NCBI GenBank assembly: GCA_004554085.1
Contig: SFNY01000006.1
Coordinates: 1-61,119 of the forward strand
DNA length: 61,119 bases
Direction: 5' to 3'
Source: Clostridiales bacterium
GTDB taxonomy: Bacteria; Bacillota; Clostridia; Christensenellales; Aristaeellaceae
Positions 40,662-49,556 of this stretch are shown one piece after another (within the stretch, counting starts at the first letter, position 1; each line of letters opens with the position of its first letter). The notes under the pieces were generated by a model, which worked only from the letters and a program-made list of their open reading frames with translations, searched no databases and had not been told where the DNA came from. Both the position numbers and the translations under genes were made by a program.

Positions 40662-41501
40662 TTAAATCACCTCCGACTGATGGCGGGTCACATGGCAGTT
40701 GATGTTAACGGCCACGGGCAGGCCCGCGATATGGGTGGGGCACTTCTCGATGTTCACAGCAAGCGCCGTGGTGCGTCCGCCGAAGCCCTGCGGGCCCACG
40801 CCCAGCGCGTTGATCTTCTCCAGCAGCTCGTCCTCCAGCGCCGCATAGAAGGGATCCTCGTTGTGGGAATCCACCGGGCGGGTGAGCGCCTTCTTGGCCA
40901 TGAACGCGGCCTTGTCGAAGGTGCCGCCCACGCCAACGCCCACCACCACGGGCGGACAGGGATTCGGGCCAGCGTCCTCGACCACCTTCACCACGAAGTC
41001 CTTCACGCCCTGCAGACCGTCGGAGGGCTTGAGCATCTTGATCTGGCTCATGTTCTCGCTGCCGAAGCCCTTGGGGGCCACGGTGATCTTGATCTGCTCG
41101 CCGGGCACGATGTTGTAGTAGATCATGGCCGGGGTGTTGTCGCCGGTGTTGACGCGGTCCAGGGGGTCGCGCACCACGGACTTGCGCAGGTAGCCGTCCC
41201 TGTAGCCCTGGCGCACGCCCTCGTGAATGGCCTCCTCCAGATTGCCCTCCACGTGCACGTCCTGACCCACGTCGATGAACACGCAGGCCATGCCGGTGTC
41301 CTGGCAGACGGGCACGTTGTTCGCATCCGCGATGCCGTAGTTTTCGATGATCTGATCCAGGATGCCCTGGGCCACCGGGAAGGTCTCGTTCTTCCGGCAC
41401 TCCATGATGCAGTCCTTCAGGTCCTTCGTCAGGTGACAGTTGGCCTCGATGCACAGCCTGCGCACGACCTCCGTCACCCTTGCCGCTTCAATGTTCCTCA
41501 T
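40662..41501 (-). CDS. Class I fumarase-type hydratase alpha subunit, probable mesaconase
   Basis: A 279-residue [4Fe-4S] subunit. The cluster Cys are expected in NNVPVCQDTGMACVF (near residue 65), in the region after GSENMSQIKMLKPSDG, and in NPCPPVVVGVGVGGTFDKAA. VEGNLEEAIHEGVRQGYRDGYLRKSVVRDPLDR is typical of the fold. It forms a heterodimer-type dehydratase with the beta subunit. Two-subunit enzymes of this class are known to act as mesaconase in clostridial glutamate fermentation; the assignment here rests on neighbours. Confidence 0.9.
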   Translation of the reverse strand: MRNIEAARVTEVVRRLCIEANCHLTKDLKDCIMECRKNETFPVAQGILDQIIENYGIADANNVPVCQDTGMACVFIDVGQDVHVEGNLEEAIHEGVRQGYRDGYLRKSVVRDPLDRVNTGDNTPAMIYYNIVPGEQIKITVAPKGFGSENMSQIKMLKPSDGLQGVKDFVVKVVEDAGPNPCPPVVVGVGVGGTFDKAAFMAKKALTRPVDSHNEDPFYAALEDELLEKINALGVGPQGFGGRTTALAVNIEKCPTHIAGLPVAVNINCHVTRHQSEVI

Positions 41502-41525
41502 GATTTCCTCCTTTTATATACAGTC

Positions 41526-42935
41526 TTATTTCACACTCAGAATTTCGTCGATCTGCGTGCCGTCGCGATAGATGACGTTCGCCACCCTGCGACCGCCGCG
41601 CGCAAGCTTCGCGGGCTTTCCGGTGATGCGCTCGGCGATCTCCTTCAGCTCGTGGATATCCACGACGTTCAGCCCCGCGTCCTTCAGGCGCTGTTTTAGC
41701 TCCGCATTCTTCGGGTTGACCGCGACGCCCCGCTGGGTCACCAGCACGTCGATGTCCCGGCCCGGCGTGGAGATGCAGGACACATGATCCGTCACGATGG
41801 GCAGGCGCGCGCGGAACAGCGGCGCAATGATCATCGACAGCTTCGCGCCGGCGGCGGTGTCGCTGTGGCCGCCGGAGCCGCCCATGATGTAGCCGTTGGA
41901 ATCGGTGTGGACGTTGACGTTGAAGTCGGTGTCCACCTCGGTCGCGCCCAGGATCACCACGTCCAGATTGTCCACCACAGCGCTGGCCGCGGCGGGACTG
42001 GCGTAGTGCATGGCGGAAATCTCCTGATGGGCCGGGTTCGTGCGGATGGACTCCACGGCCTTCAGATCAAAGCACTGCACGTCCATCAGCGAGCGGAAGC
42101 AGCCCGCGTTGAGCATGTCCACCAGGTAGCCGGTGATGCCGCCGGAGGCGAAGGAGCCCTGAATCTTCTCCTTCACCATCACGTCCATCAGGAACTTGGC
42201 CGCCGCCAGCGACGCGCCGCCTGCGCCGGTCTGGAAGGAGAATCCGTCCTTCAGCAGGCCCGAGTGGCAAATCACATCCACCGCGCTCTGGGCCATCACC
42301 AGGCCCACGGGATCGCGGGTGATCTTGGTGGTGCCGGACACGATGCCCTTGGGATTACCGATGGCGGGCACCTCCACCACGTAGTTGACATAGATCTCCG
42401 GGATCGACCAGCCCAGCAGCGGATAGGGAACCAGATTGTCGGTGATCACGATGACCTGCTTTGCATACATCGCGTCCGGGAAGGCGTAGCCCAGGCTTCC
42501 GCAGGCGGAGGGGCCGAACTTTCCGGTGCAGTTGCCCATGGGATCCGCCGTGGGCGCGGCGATGAAAGCCACGTCGATGGGCGTGTTGCCCAGGGCGATG
42601 TCCCGGGGACGGCCGCCGTGGGTGCGGAAGTCCACCGGCTCGTCCATCAGGCCCTCGGAGATGCGGCGACCCAGTCCGGCGGACATGTAGTTCGTATTGA
42701 TCTTGCGCACCACGCCGCTTTTGATGTGCTCCTCCAGCGCGGGTGCGTGCACGTCAAAGATGGAGCTTGCATTCAGCGTCAGCTCCCGGATGCCGAGGTT
42801 CGCGATCTCCTCCATCACCATGTTCAGCGTGTAGTCGCCGTTGCGCAGGTGGTGGTGGAAGGACACGGACATGCCGCTCTTCAGTCCGGAGAGCTCGATG
42901 GCCTCCCGGAGGGTCTTGACCAGCTTCGTGCTCAT
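41526..42935 (-). CDS. citF: Citrate/citramalate lyase alpha subunit (acyl-ACP transferase)
   Basis: A 469-residue CoA-transferase-like subunit that exchanges acetyl on the lyase ACP for the incoming acid. SGMSVSFHHHLRNGDYTLN, GGRPRDIALGNTPIDVAFIAAPTAD, GNCTGKFGPSACGSLGYAFPD and SGGHSDTAAGAKLSM are CitF hallmarks. Overlaps citE by 4 bp. Family-level homology cannot separate citrate from citramalate lyase; the context favours citramalate. Confidence 0.93.
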   Translation of the reverse strand: MSTKLVKTLREAIELSGLKSGMSVSFHHHLRNGDYTLNMVMEEIANLGIRELTLNASSIFDVHAPALEEHIKSGVVRKINTNYMSAGLGRRISEGLMDEPVDFRTHGGRPRDIALGNTPIDVAFIAAPTADPMGNCTGKFGPSACGSLGYAFPDAMYAKQVIVITDNLVPYPLLGWSIPEIYVNYVVEVPAIGNPKGIVSGTTKITRDPVGLVMAQSAVDVICHSGLLKDGFSFQTGAGGASLAAAKFLMDVMVKEKIQGSFASGGITGYLVDMLNAGCFRSLMDVQCFDLKAVESIRTNPAHQEISAMHYASPAAASAVVDNLDVVILGATEVDTDFNVNVHTDSNGYIMGGSGGHSDTAAGAKLSMIIAPLFRARLPIVTDHVSCISTPGRDIDVLVTQRGVAVNPKNAELKQRLKDAGLNVVDIHELKEIAERITGKPAKLARGGRRVANVIYRDGTQIDEILSVK

Positions 42936-43813
42936 AGCGCCTCACTCCTTCCCATGCCCAGCTCCTCCGCTATGGCGATGGTCTGCTGCGCGCGCGCCAC
43001 GATGGGCGCATCGATCATCTTGCCCCGCAGCGCAACCGCGCCCTTGCCCTGCTCCTTGCCGATGCGGATGGCCTCCATGACCTCGTAGGCGTAGTCCACA
43101 TCCGCCTGGGACGGGCTGAACACCTCGTTGATGGCCTGCACGTGGCGCGGGGAGATGGCGGATTTTCCGGTGAAGCCCAGGCTCTTTGCGTACTGCGCGT
43201 CCACGTAGATGCCCTCGTCGTCGTTGACGTCGGTGAAGGGCGTGTCGTAGACCTCGACCCCTGCTGCGCGGGCGGCGCACACCATGCGGCAGCGGGCGTA
43301 GTTGATCTCGTTGCCCTCCTTGGTGCGCTTGCAGTGTAGATCGGCGGTCAGATCCTCGCCGCCCAGGAAGATGGCGGCCACGCGCTCGGATGCGCGGGCG
43401 ATCTCAAAGGCGTTCTCCACGCCCAGGGCGGTCTCGATCAGCGGAATCAGCCGGACGCTGTTCTTCTCCATGCCCAGCTTCTCTTCCAATTCGGTGATGT
43501 ACGCATCCACCGCGCGCACGTCCTCCGCGCAGCCCGTCTTGGGCGGCATGATGAGGCTCGGGCGCACGGGGATGATTTCGTCCAGATCCTTCCTCCAGAA
43601 GGGTGTATCGATGGAATTGATGCGCACGATGACCTCGCATTTGCCGAAGCCCATGCGGCCGATGGCGTTGCGCACCAGAATGCGGGCGGAGTCCTTCTCC
43701 GTGGGAGCGACGGCGTCCTCCAGATCGAGAATCACCGCATCCGCGCCGAGAATCTCGCCGTTTACGATGATGTTGGGCGTGTTGCCCGGCAAAAACAGCA
43801 TGGAACGACGCAT
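42932..43813 (-). CDS. citE: Citrate/citramalate lyase beta subunit (acyl lyase)
   Basis: A 293-residue HpcH/HpaI-type aldolase-lyase fold. RRSMLFLPGNTPNIIVNG, ADAVILDLEDAVAPTEKDSAR, the metal-binding Glu in LIPLIETALGVENAFEIA, and LGGEDLTADLHCKRT are family signatures. It cleaves citryl- or citramalyl-ACP to acetyl-ACP plus oxaloacetate or pyruvate. The gene sits 2 bp after citD. Confidence 0.93.
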   Translation of the reverse strand: MRRSMLFLPGNTPNIIVNGEILGADAVILDLEDAVAPTEKDSARILVRNAIGRMGFGKCEVIVRINSIDTPFWRKDLDEIIPVRPSLIMPPKTGCAEDVRAVDAYITELEEKLGMEKNSVRLIPLIETALGVENAFEIARASERVAAIFLGGEDLTADLHCKRTKEGNEINYARCRMVCAARAAGVEVYDTPFTDVNDDEGIYVDAQYAKSLGFTGKSAISPRHVQAINEVFSPSQADVDYAYEVMEAIRIGKEQGKGAVALRGKMIDAPIVARAQQTIAIAEELGMGRSEAL

Positions 43814-43815
43814 GA

Positions 43816-44085
43816 TTACTCTCCTTTCGCCCGCACGATGGCGGTCTCCACCCGGGCACGAATCACGCAGTCCAGCGCGCCGCGATCCACCACGCGGAGC
43901 CTGGCGCTGGTCACGCCCTGCTCGGCGAGCACCTCGCCCACCACCCGGCGAATCTCATCGCCAAACTGCTGCGCGACCACGGAGTCCAGTTCGATTTCGA
44001 TGCCCGCGTCGCTGGGCTCCAGCTCCACGTACACGTCGCTGGATTCCAGCGTCCCCGCAGCGGCACGCCTCACGATTTCGCTCAT
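43816..44085 (-). CDS. citD: Citrate/citramalate lyase acyl carrier protein
   Basis: An 89-residue CitD protein. The modified Ser lies in AAAGTLESSDVYVELEP, the site of the phosphoribosyl-dephospho-CoA arm. It starts the leftward operon. The prosthetic group would be made and attached by the CitXG fusion and acetylated by CitC, both encoded in the cluster. Confidence 0.93.
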   Translation of the reverse strand: MSEIVRRAAAGTLESSDVYVELEPSDAGIEIELDSVVAQQFGDEIRRVVGEVLAEQGVTSARLRVVDRGALDCVIRARVETAIVRAKGE

Positions 44086-44135
44086 ACCAAATCGTCTCCT
44101 TCACATTGTCCAGTTTCTGCGCCCCATTCTGCACA

Positions 44136-44156
44136 GGAATTGTTCTAGATCATTCC
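44136..44156. promoter_or_regulatory. Palindromic operator candidate at the lyase start site
   Basis: GGAAT-N11-ATTCC with a central CTAG at 44145-44148. It covers the predicted start (about 44156) of the leftward lyase operon, where a repressor such as the linked GntR protein would block transcription. Only one copy is seen. Confidence 0.4.
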
Positions 44157-44162
44157 GGCAAT

Positions 44163-44191
44163 ATTATATAATAGAATTGCGTTTTTGACAA
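44163..44191 (-). promoter_or_regulatory. Promoter of the leftward lyase/hydratase operon
   Basis: Minus strand TTGTCA (44191-44186), 17-bp spacer, TATAAT (44168-44163). The leader to the citD ATG is about 70 nt. Confidence 0.85.
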
Positions 44192-44201
44192 CTATGATTT
44201 C

Positions 44202-44230
44202 TTTACTTTTCCCCCGGGCTCTGCTATACT
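44202..44230 (+). promoter_or_regulatory. Promoter of the rightward citC-glutamate mutase operon
   Basis: TTTACT (44202-44207), 17-bp spacer, TATACT (44225-44230). It is back to back with the leftward promoter, 11 bp between the two -35 boxes, so both may respond to one regulator. Confidence 0.7.
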
Positions 44231-44261
44231 CAAACCATAAAATGGGGGTGGAGGTGTGGAA

Positions 44262-45257
44262 ATGCACCTGGAAACCGGACGGCCGTTGCGCGGCCATACC
44301 CTCGCCGAATTGAAGGCGTTTCTGCGGCTGTGCGGACTGGATTACGACGCGGGTGCGGACTTCACCGCTGTTCTGCTGGAGGATGATGAGATCATCGCGA
44401 CCGGTTCGCTGGATGGTTGCACGCTCAAGTGCATCGCCGTCTCGCCCATGCATCAGGGCGAGGATCTGTGCGCGCGCATCCTCACCGAGCTGCGCCGCGA
44501 GGCCCTGGACCGGGGCGAGGATCGCCTGCTGCTGTTCACCAAGCCCGGCAACGAGGCGATGTTTGCGCCCTTCGGCTTCCATCCGCTGGTTCGCACGGCG
44601 GACTGCCTGCTGATGGAGGATCGCCGGGATGGCCTGGAGCGCTTCCTCGCGGGACTTGAACGCCCTGAGGTGGACGTGGAGACCGGCTGCATCGTGTGCA
44701 ACTGCAACCCCTTCACGCTGGGCCACCGCTATCTGATCGAGACCTCCGCGAAGCAGGTTTCGGCGCTGCACGTGTTTGTGCTGTCCGAGAAAAAGAGCCT
44801 GTTCTCGCCGGACGTGCGGCTGAAACTTGTCAAAGAGGGTTGCAGCGACCTGAAAAACGTGTTCGTGCACGAGACGGGGCCGTATATGGTCTCCTCGGCC
44901 ACCTTCCCCAGCTACTTCATCAAGGACAAGGCGCGGGTGGATGCCATCTACTGCGAGCTGGACATTCGCCTGTTCGGCGAGAGAATCGCCCCGGCGCTGC
45001 GCATCAACCGCCGCTTTGTCGGCACGGAGCCGAACTGCCCGGTGACGCGCTTCTACAACGAGCAACTGAAGGCGCGGCTCCCCGAATACGGAATTGAACT
45101 TACCGAAATCCCTCGCAGGGAGTGCGGCGGCGAGGCCATCAGCGCCTCCCGGGTGCGCGCCCTGATGGAGGAAGGAAATATTGAAGCGATCCGGCCGCTT
45201 GTGCCGGAGATCACCTACGAAACCATCCGCCGCATGCTGGAGCAGCGGCACGATTAG
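44262..45257 (+). CDS. citC: [Citrate/citramalate lyase] acetate:ACP ligase
   Basis: A 331-residue enzyme that acetylates the lyase ACP using ATP and acetate. An N-terminal GNAT-like domain (VLLEDDEIIATGSLDG; SPMHQGEDLCARIL) is followed by a nucleotidyltransferase domain with the HxGH-like CNPFTLGHRYLIE and the C-terminal ISASRVRALMEEG. The ATG at 44262 is seven bases from GGAGG; a GTG at 44256 is too close. It is separated from citDEF and heads the glutamate mutase operon, which ties lyase activation to glutamate breakdown. Confidence 0.92.
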   Translation: MHLETGRPLRGHTLAELKAFLRLCGLDYDAGADFTAVLLEDDEIIATGSLDGCTLKCIAVSPMHQGEDLCARILTELRREALDRGEDRLLLFTKPGNEAMFAPFGFHPLVRTADCLLMEDRRDGLERFLAGLERPEVDVETGCIVCNCNPFTLGHRYLIETSAKQVSALHVFVLSEKKSLFSPDVRLKLVKEGCSDLKNVFVHETGPYMVSSATFPSYFIKDKARVDAIYCELDIRLFGERIAPALRINRRFVGTEPNCPVTRFYNEQLKARLPEYGIELTEIPRRECGGEAISASRVRALMEEGNIEAIRPLVPEITYETIRRMLEQRHD

Positions 45258-45267
45258 GAGGACGTTC

Positions 45268-46200
45268 ATGGCCTACATCCATCGCATGCAAAAGAGCCTG
45301 ATTCAGGCATCCTTCTTTGCGCCCCGCGGGCGCACCCGCATCTACGACCTGGGCATGCAGATTTCCCAGCTCTACCTGAGCCCCTACGACAAGCTCATCG
45401 GCTTCATCGGCGACGCAGGCTCCGGCAAGAGCGCGCTGGTGCGCGGCATGTTCCCGGGTCTGGAGCTGACCAACGACGACGACGGCGTGAACGTGCGCCC
45501 ACTGCCGATCCTGGACGTGGGCGACGTGCGCGGCTTCTACACGCCCCACACCTATCACCTGGACATCCGCTTCGAGACCGGCTTCACCCAGCCCCACATC
45601 CTGGCCGACGCCATCATGGAGGCCATCAATCTGGGCAAGCGCGTGATCGTGGAGCACTTCGATCTGATCTATCCGCTGCTGCCCCGCAACGCCGATTTGA
45701 TGATCGGCGTGGGCGAGCAGATCATCATCAGCCGCCCGACCATGTTCGGCCCGGAGCCGGAGGAGTTCGTCAACAACGTACATAAGTCCCTGCCCTACCG
45801 CCTGATGGCCCACACGGCGGAGGATCTGTGCGAGATTCACATGGATCCCGACCTGGTCTCCAGCTGCAAGCACGACGACATCCACCATGGCTTCATCCTG
45901 GACTTCCAGGATCGCCCGCCGCAGATCGACCTGTTCGAGCTGGAACGGCGGGTCAACGAGGACATCTCCAGGGATCTACCCGTGCACTACGCGGACGAAT
46001 CCCACATCGCCGTGGGCGACTACATCCACGAGTGCAGCGGCCCCCGCACCCACGTGTCCTCCACCGGCAAGATCACCGGCTTTCGGCTCTGCCCTGAGAT
46101 CGTCTACGACAACCAGCAGAAGCGCTATCTGCTGATCGGCTTCATCGGCGAAAACTCCCAGCAGAACCTGGACGATCTGATGAACAGAAGCCGCTACTGA
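45268..46200 (+). CDS. P-loop protein associated with glutamate mutase
   Basis: A 310-residue soluble protein with a Walker A motif GFIGDAGSGKSALVRG at about residues 49-64. I recall relatives annotated only as carrying an alanyl-tRNA synthetase 'second additional domain'; no synthetase motifs are present. The C-terminal part has HYADESHIAVGDYIHECSGPRTHVSSTG, with conserved-looking His/Cys residues. It starts 10 bp after citC with AGGAGG and precedes glmS by 104 bp. An ATPase helping cobalamin-enzyme assembly is a guess; function is unknown. Confidence 0.85.
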   Translation: MAYIHRMQKSLIQASFFAPRGRTRIYDLGMQISQLYLSPYDKLIGFIGDAGSGKSALVRGMFPGLELTNDDDGVNVRPLPILDVGDVRGFYTPHTYHLDIRFETGFTQPHILADAIMEAINLGKRVIVEHFDLIYPLLPRNADLMIGVGEQIIISRPTMFGPEPEEFVNNVHKSLPYRLMAHTAEDLCEIHMDPDLVSSCKHDDIHHGFILDFQDRPPQIDLFELERRVNEDISRDLPVHYADESHIAVGDYIHECSGPRTHVSSTGKITGFRLCPEIVYDNQQKRYLLIGFIGENSQQNLDDLMNRSRY

Positions 46201-46304
46201 TCCGGCACAAATTCGTTTCCCGCAGCCCGGATGGGCTGTGCGCCGTGCGAACAAGCGCGGCAGATATCGACAGGAACCCGCAACAAACACAAAGGAGTGT
46301 AACA

Positions 46305-46730
46305 ATGAAGAAGAAGGTTCTGGTTATCGGCGTAATCGGAGCGGACGTGCATGCGGTGGGCAACAAGATTCTCTACCACGCATTCACGGAGGCCGGCTTC
46401 GAGGTCGTCAATCTCGGCGTGATGGTGTCCCAGGAGGAGTACATCGCCGCGGCCATCGAGGCCAATGCGGACGCCATCGTCATTTCCTCCCTGTATGGTC
46501 AGGGCGAGCTGGACTGCCGCGGCATGCGCGAAAAGTGCGACGAGGCGGGCCTGAAGGGCATTCCGCTGCTGGTGGGCGGCAACATCGTCATCGGCAAGCA
46601 GAAGTTTGAGGACGTGGAGAAGCGCTTCAAGGAAATGGGCTTTGATCGCGCCTTCCCGCCGAACACCGCGCCCGAGACGACCATTGCGGCCCTGAAGGAG
46701 CTGCTGCACATGGAGGATGAGGAGGCATGA
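46305..46730 (+). CDS. glmS: Methylaspartate (glutamate) mutase sigma subunit
   Basis: A 141-residue cobalamin-binding subunit (MutS/GlmS). The DxHxxG motif, whose His replaces the lower ligand of B12, is in GVIGADVHAVGNKIL at about residues 11-25. SSLYGQGELDCRGMREKC and GGNIVIGKQKFEDVEKRF complete the Rossmann-like fold. AAGGAG precedes the ATG. No cobalamin riboswitch is visible upstream. Confidence 0.96.
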   Translation: MKKKVLVIGVIGADVHAVGNKILYHAFTEAGFEVVNLGVMVSQEEYIAAAIEANADAIVISSLYGQGELDCRGMREKCDEAGLKGIPLLVGGNIVIGKQKFEDVEKRFKEMGFDRAFPPNTAPETTIAALKELLHMEDEEA

Positions 46731-48136
46731 AACCCGTTCTGCTGATTGATTTCGGCAGCACCTACACGAAAGTAACCGCCGTGGACCTGGAGGCCGAGCG
46801 CCTGCTGGGCACGGCAGATTCCTATACCACGGTTCAGACGGACGTTGGCGAGGGTCTGGAGAACGCGCTGCGCAAGCTGGAGAAGGTCACGGGGCATCTG
46901 GAATTCGAGGCAAGATACGCCTGCTCCTCGGCAGCCGGCGGCCTGCGCATGATCACCAGCGGCCTGGTTCCCGAGCTCACCGCCGAGGCAGCGCGCCAGG
47001 CGAGTCTGGGCGCGGGCGCAAAGGTGCTGAAAGTGTACTCCTTCCAGCTCACCGAGGACGACATTGCGGAGATTCTGTCCATCAACCCGGACATCTTCCT
47101 GCTGGTGGGCGGCACCGACGGCGGCAACAGCGAGTGTATCCTGCACAACGCGAAGATGCTGTCGGCGGCGCAGTTCGACTTCCCGGTGGTGCTCGCGGGC
47201 AACCGCTCCACCGCCCGGGAGTGCGCGCGGATTCTGGACGGGCACGAGGTGCACATCTGCGAAAACGTCATGCCCAAATTCGGCGTGCTGAACACCGAGC
47301 CCACGCGCCTGAAGATTCGCGAGATCTTTCTGAATCGCATCATCCAGGCGAAGGGTCTTTCCAAGGCCGCTTCCCTGATCCAGGGCATACTGATGCCCAC
47401 GCCCTCCGCCGTGATGAAGGCCATGCAGCTGCTGGCCGAGGGCTGCGAGGGAGAGACTGGCATTGGCGATCTGATCGCCGTGGACGTGGGCGGCGCAACC
47501 ACGGACGTCTACTCCATGTCCGACGGCATGCCCACCGCGGCCAACACCGTGTACAAGGGGCTCCCCGAGCCCTACGCCAAGCGCACGGTGGAAGGCGACA
47601 TCGGCATGCGCTACTCCATCCACGGCATCGTGGACGCGGCGGGCATCAAGCGTGTGAGCGCGCTCTCCGGTCTGGACGAGAAGCGCTGTGCGGAGCTGAT
47701 CGACATGCTCGCCACACACACCGACGTGGTTCCCGAGCCCGGTACCGAGCTGGAACGGCTGGACTACGCGCTGGCCTCGCTGGCCATCGAGACGGCCGTG
47801 AGCCGCCACGCGGGCAGCATGGAGGAGACCTACACGCTGATGGGCCTGACCTACGTGCAGACCGGCAAGGATCTGCGCAGCGTGCAGCAGGTGATCGTCA
47901 CCGGCGGCTGCCTGATCCACACCGCCCGCACCAAGGAGATCGCCAGCCACGCGCTCTACTCCATGGCGACCCCCATGTCCCTGCGACCCACCAAGGCCGA
48001 AATCCGCGTGGACCGGCACTACATCCTCGCGGCCATGGGCCTGCTCTCCGAATATTACCCGCAGATTGCGCTGCGCATCATGAAAAAGGAGCTTGAAAAC
48101 GATGGTTATACAGAACAAGAAGATTCCGGACGCTGA
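46727..48136 (+). CDS. glmL: Glutamate mutase accessory protein MutL/GlmL
   Basis: A 469-residue actin/HSP70-type ATPase. The phosphate-1 loop is LLIDFGSTYTKVTAVDLEA, then DIFLLVGGTDGGNSE, and VDVGGATTDVYSM is phosphate-2. Family members lie between glmS and glmE and are thought to repair or reactivate the B12 enzyme by exchanging damaged cofactor. It overlaps glmS by 4 bp and glmE by 35 bp. Confidence 0.94.
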   Translation: MKPVLLIDFGSTYTKVTAVDLEAERLLGTADSYTTVQTDVGEGLENALRKLEKVTGHLEFEARYACSSAAGGLRMITSGLVPELTAEAARQASLGAGAKVLKVYSFQLTEDDIAEILSINPDIFLLVGGTDGGNSECILHNAKMLSAAQFDFPVVLAGNRSTARECARILDGHEVHICENVMPKFGVLNTEPTRLKIREIFLNRIIQAKGLSKAASLIQGILMPTPSAVMKAMQLLAEGCEGETGIGDLIAVDVGGATTDVYSMSDGMPTAANTVYKGLPEPYAKRTVEGDIGMRYSIHGIVDAAGIKRVSALSGLDEKRCAELIDMLATHTDVVPEPGTELERLDYALASLAIETAVSRHAGSMEETYTLMGLTYVQTGKDLRSVQQVIVTGGCLIHTARTKEIASHALYSMATPMSLRPTKAEIRVDRHYILAAMGLLSEYYPQIALRIMKKELENDGYTEQEDSGR

Positions 48137-49550
48137 ATTTCAGGCGCTCCGTCAGGAAGTACTGGCCCAATGGCCGACCGGCAAGGACGTAAACCTCGAG
48201 GAGGCGGTCGCCTACCACAAGTCCATGCCCGAAAACCGCATCTTCTCCAAGAAGCTGATCGCCGCCAAGAAGAGCGGCCGCACGCTGATTCAGCCCCGCG
48301 CAGGCGTGCCGGTGGTGGAGCGTCACATCGAGCTGCTCCAGCACCTGGAGAAGTTCGGCGAGGCCGACCTGCTGCCCACCACCATCGACAGCTACACCCG
48401 CCAGAACCGCTACAAGGAGGCGGAGAACGGCATCAACGAGTCCCTGCGCCTGGATCGCGCCATGCTCAACGGCTTCCCGGCGGTGAACCACGGCGTCGCC
48501 AAGTGCCGTCAGGTCATCGAGAGCGTGAACGTGCCCGTGCAGGTGCGCCACGGAACCCCCGACGCCCGCCTGCTGACCGAAATCGCCTACGCCGGCGGCT
48601 TCACCAGCTACGAGGGCGGCGGCATCTCCTACAACCTGCCCTACTGCAAGAACATCCCCATGGAGCGCACCATCAAGGACTGGCAGTACGTCGACCGCCT
48701 GACCGGCCTGTATGAGGAGATGGGCGTTTCCATCAACCGCGAGCCCTACGGCCCGCTCACCGGCACGCTGGTTCCCCCCTGCATCTCCCACGCCGCCGCC
48801 ATCATCGAGGCGCTGCTGGCCGCCGAGCAGGGTGTGAAGAACATCACCGTGGGCTACGGCCAGTGCGGAAATCTCGTGCAGGACGTGGCCGCCATCCGCT
48901 CCCTGGAGAAGCTGACCGAGGAATACCTGGCCAAGTATGGCTACAGCGACGTGGTGGTCACCACCGTGCTGCACCAGTGGATGGGCGGCTTCCCGGCGGA
49001 CGAGGCCAAGGCCTTCGGCGTGATCTCCCTGGGCAGCGCCATCGCGGGCCTCGCCAAGGCCACCAAGGTCATCGTCAAGACCCCCCACGAGGCCGTGGGC
49101 ATCCCCACCATGGAGGCCAACGCAGCCGGTCTGCGCTGCACCAAGCAGGTGGTGAACATGCTGGCCGATCAGGACTTCCGTGGCGACGCCATCACCGCCG
49201 AGGAAGAGATCATCGCCGAGGAGACCCGCGCCATCGTCGACAAGTGCTTCGAGCTGGGCATGGGCGACATCGCCGTGGGCGTGTGCCGCGGCGTGGAATC
49301 CGGCGCGCTGGACGTGCCCTTCGCCCCCTGCCGCGCCAATGCGGGCCTGATGCTGCCCGCCCGCGACAACAACGGCGCGGTGCGCATCCTGAACTTCGGC
49401 AACCTGCCCTTCAGCAAGGAACTCAAGGACTTCCACACCGCCAAGATCGAGGAGCGCGCCAAGGCGGAGAACCGCAAGGCCTCCTTCCAGATGGTCATCG
49501 ACGACGTGTACGCCATCGGCAAGGGCCGTCTGGTGGGCCGTCCGCGCTGA
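48102..49550 (+). CDS. glmE: Methylaspartate (glutamate) mutase epsilon subunit
   Basis: The 482-residue catalytic TIM-barrel subunit that carries out the radical rearrangement of L-glutamate to (2S,3S)-3-methylaspartate with GlmS and adenosylcobalamin. QVRHGTPDARLLTEIAYAGGFTSYEGGGISYNLPY is the substrate-Arg region, and EPYGPLTGTLVPPCISHA is conserved. The ATG at 48102 is preferred over TTG 48093, which sits on the GGAG. Length equals the family norm. Confidence 0.96.
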   Translation: MVIQNKKIPDAEFQALRQEVLAQWPTGKDVNLEEAVAYHKSMPENRIFSKKLIAAKKSGRTLIQPRAGVPVVERHIELLQHLEKFGEADLLPTTIDSYTRQNRYKEAENGINESLRLDRAMLNGFPAVNHGVAKCRQVIESVNVPVQVRHGTPDARLLTEIAYAGGFTSYEGGGISYNLPYCKNIPMERTIKDWQYVDRLTGLYEEMGVSINREPYGPLTGTLVPPCISHAAAIIEALLAAEQGVKNITVGYGQCGNLVQDVAAIRSLEKLTEEYLAKYGYSDVVVTTVLHQWMGGFPADEAKAFGVISLGSAIAGLAKATKVIVKTPHEAVGIPTMEANAAGLRCTKQVVNMLADQDFRGDAITAEEEIIAEETRAIVDKCFELGMGDIAVGVCRGVESGALDVPFAPCRANAGLMLPARDNNGAVRILNFGNLPFSKELKDFHTAKIEERAKAENRKASFQMVIDDVYAIGKGRLVGRPR

Positions 49551-49556
49551 AGCTTT

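Noticed and set aside
36787..44085. Citrate fermentation cluster
   Set aside because: No CitS/CitM transporter or oxaloacetate decarboxylase is present, and citC is in the glutamate mutase operon, so citramalate fits better.
46201..46304. Cobalamin riboswitch before the B12-dependent mutase genes
   Set aside because: The gap is only about 100 nt and shows no B12-box or the usual multi-helix core.
46499..48118. Long frames antisense to glmL, and similar ones opposite the P-type ATPase and glmE-mal
   Set aside because: All mirror real genes in the complementary third-position frame and cross gene boundaries without their own signals.
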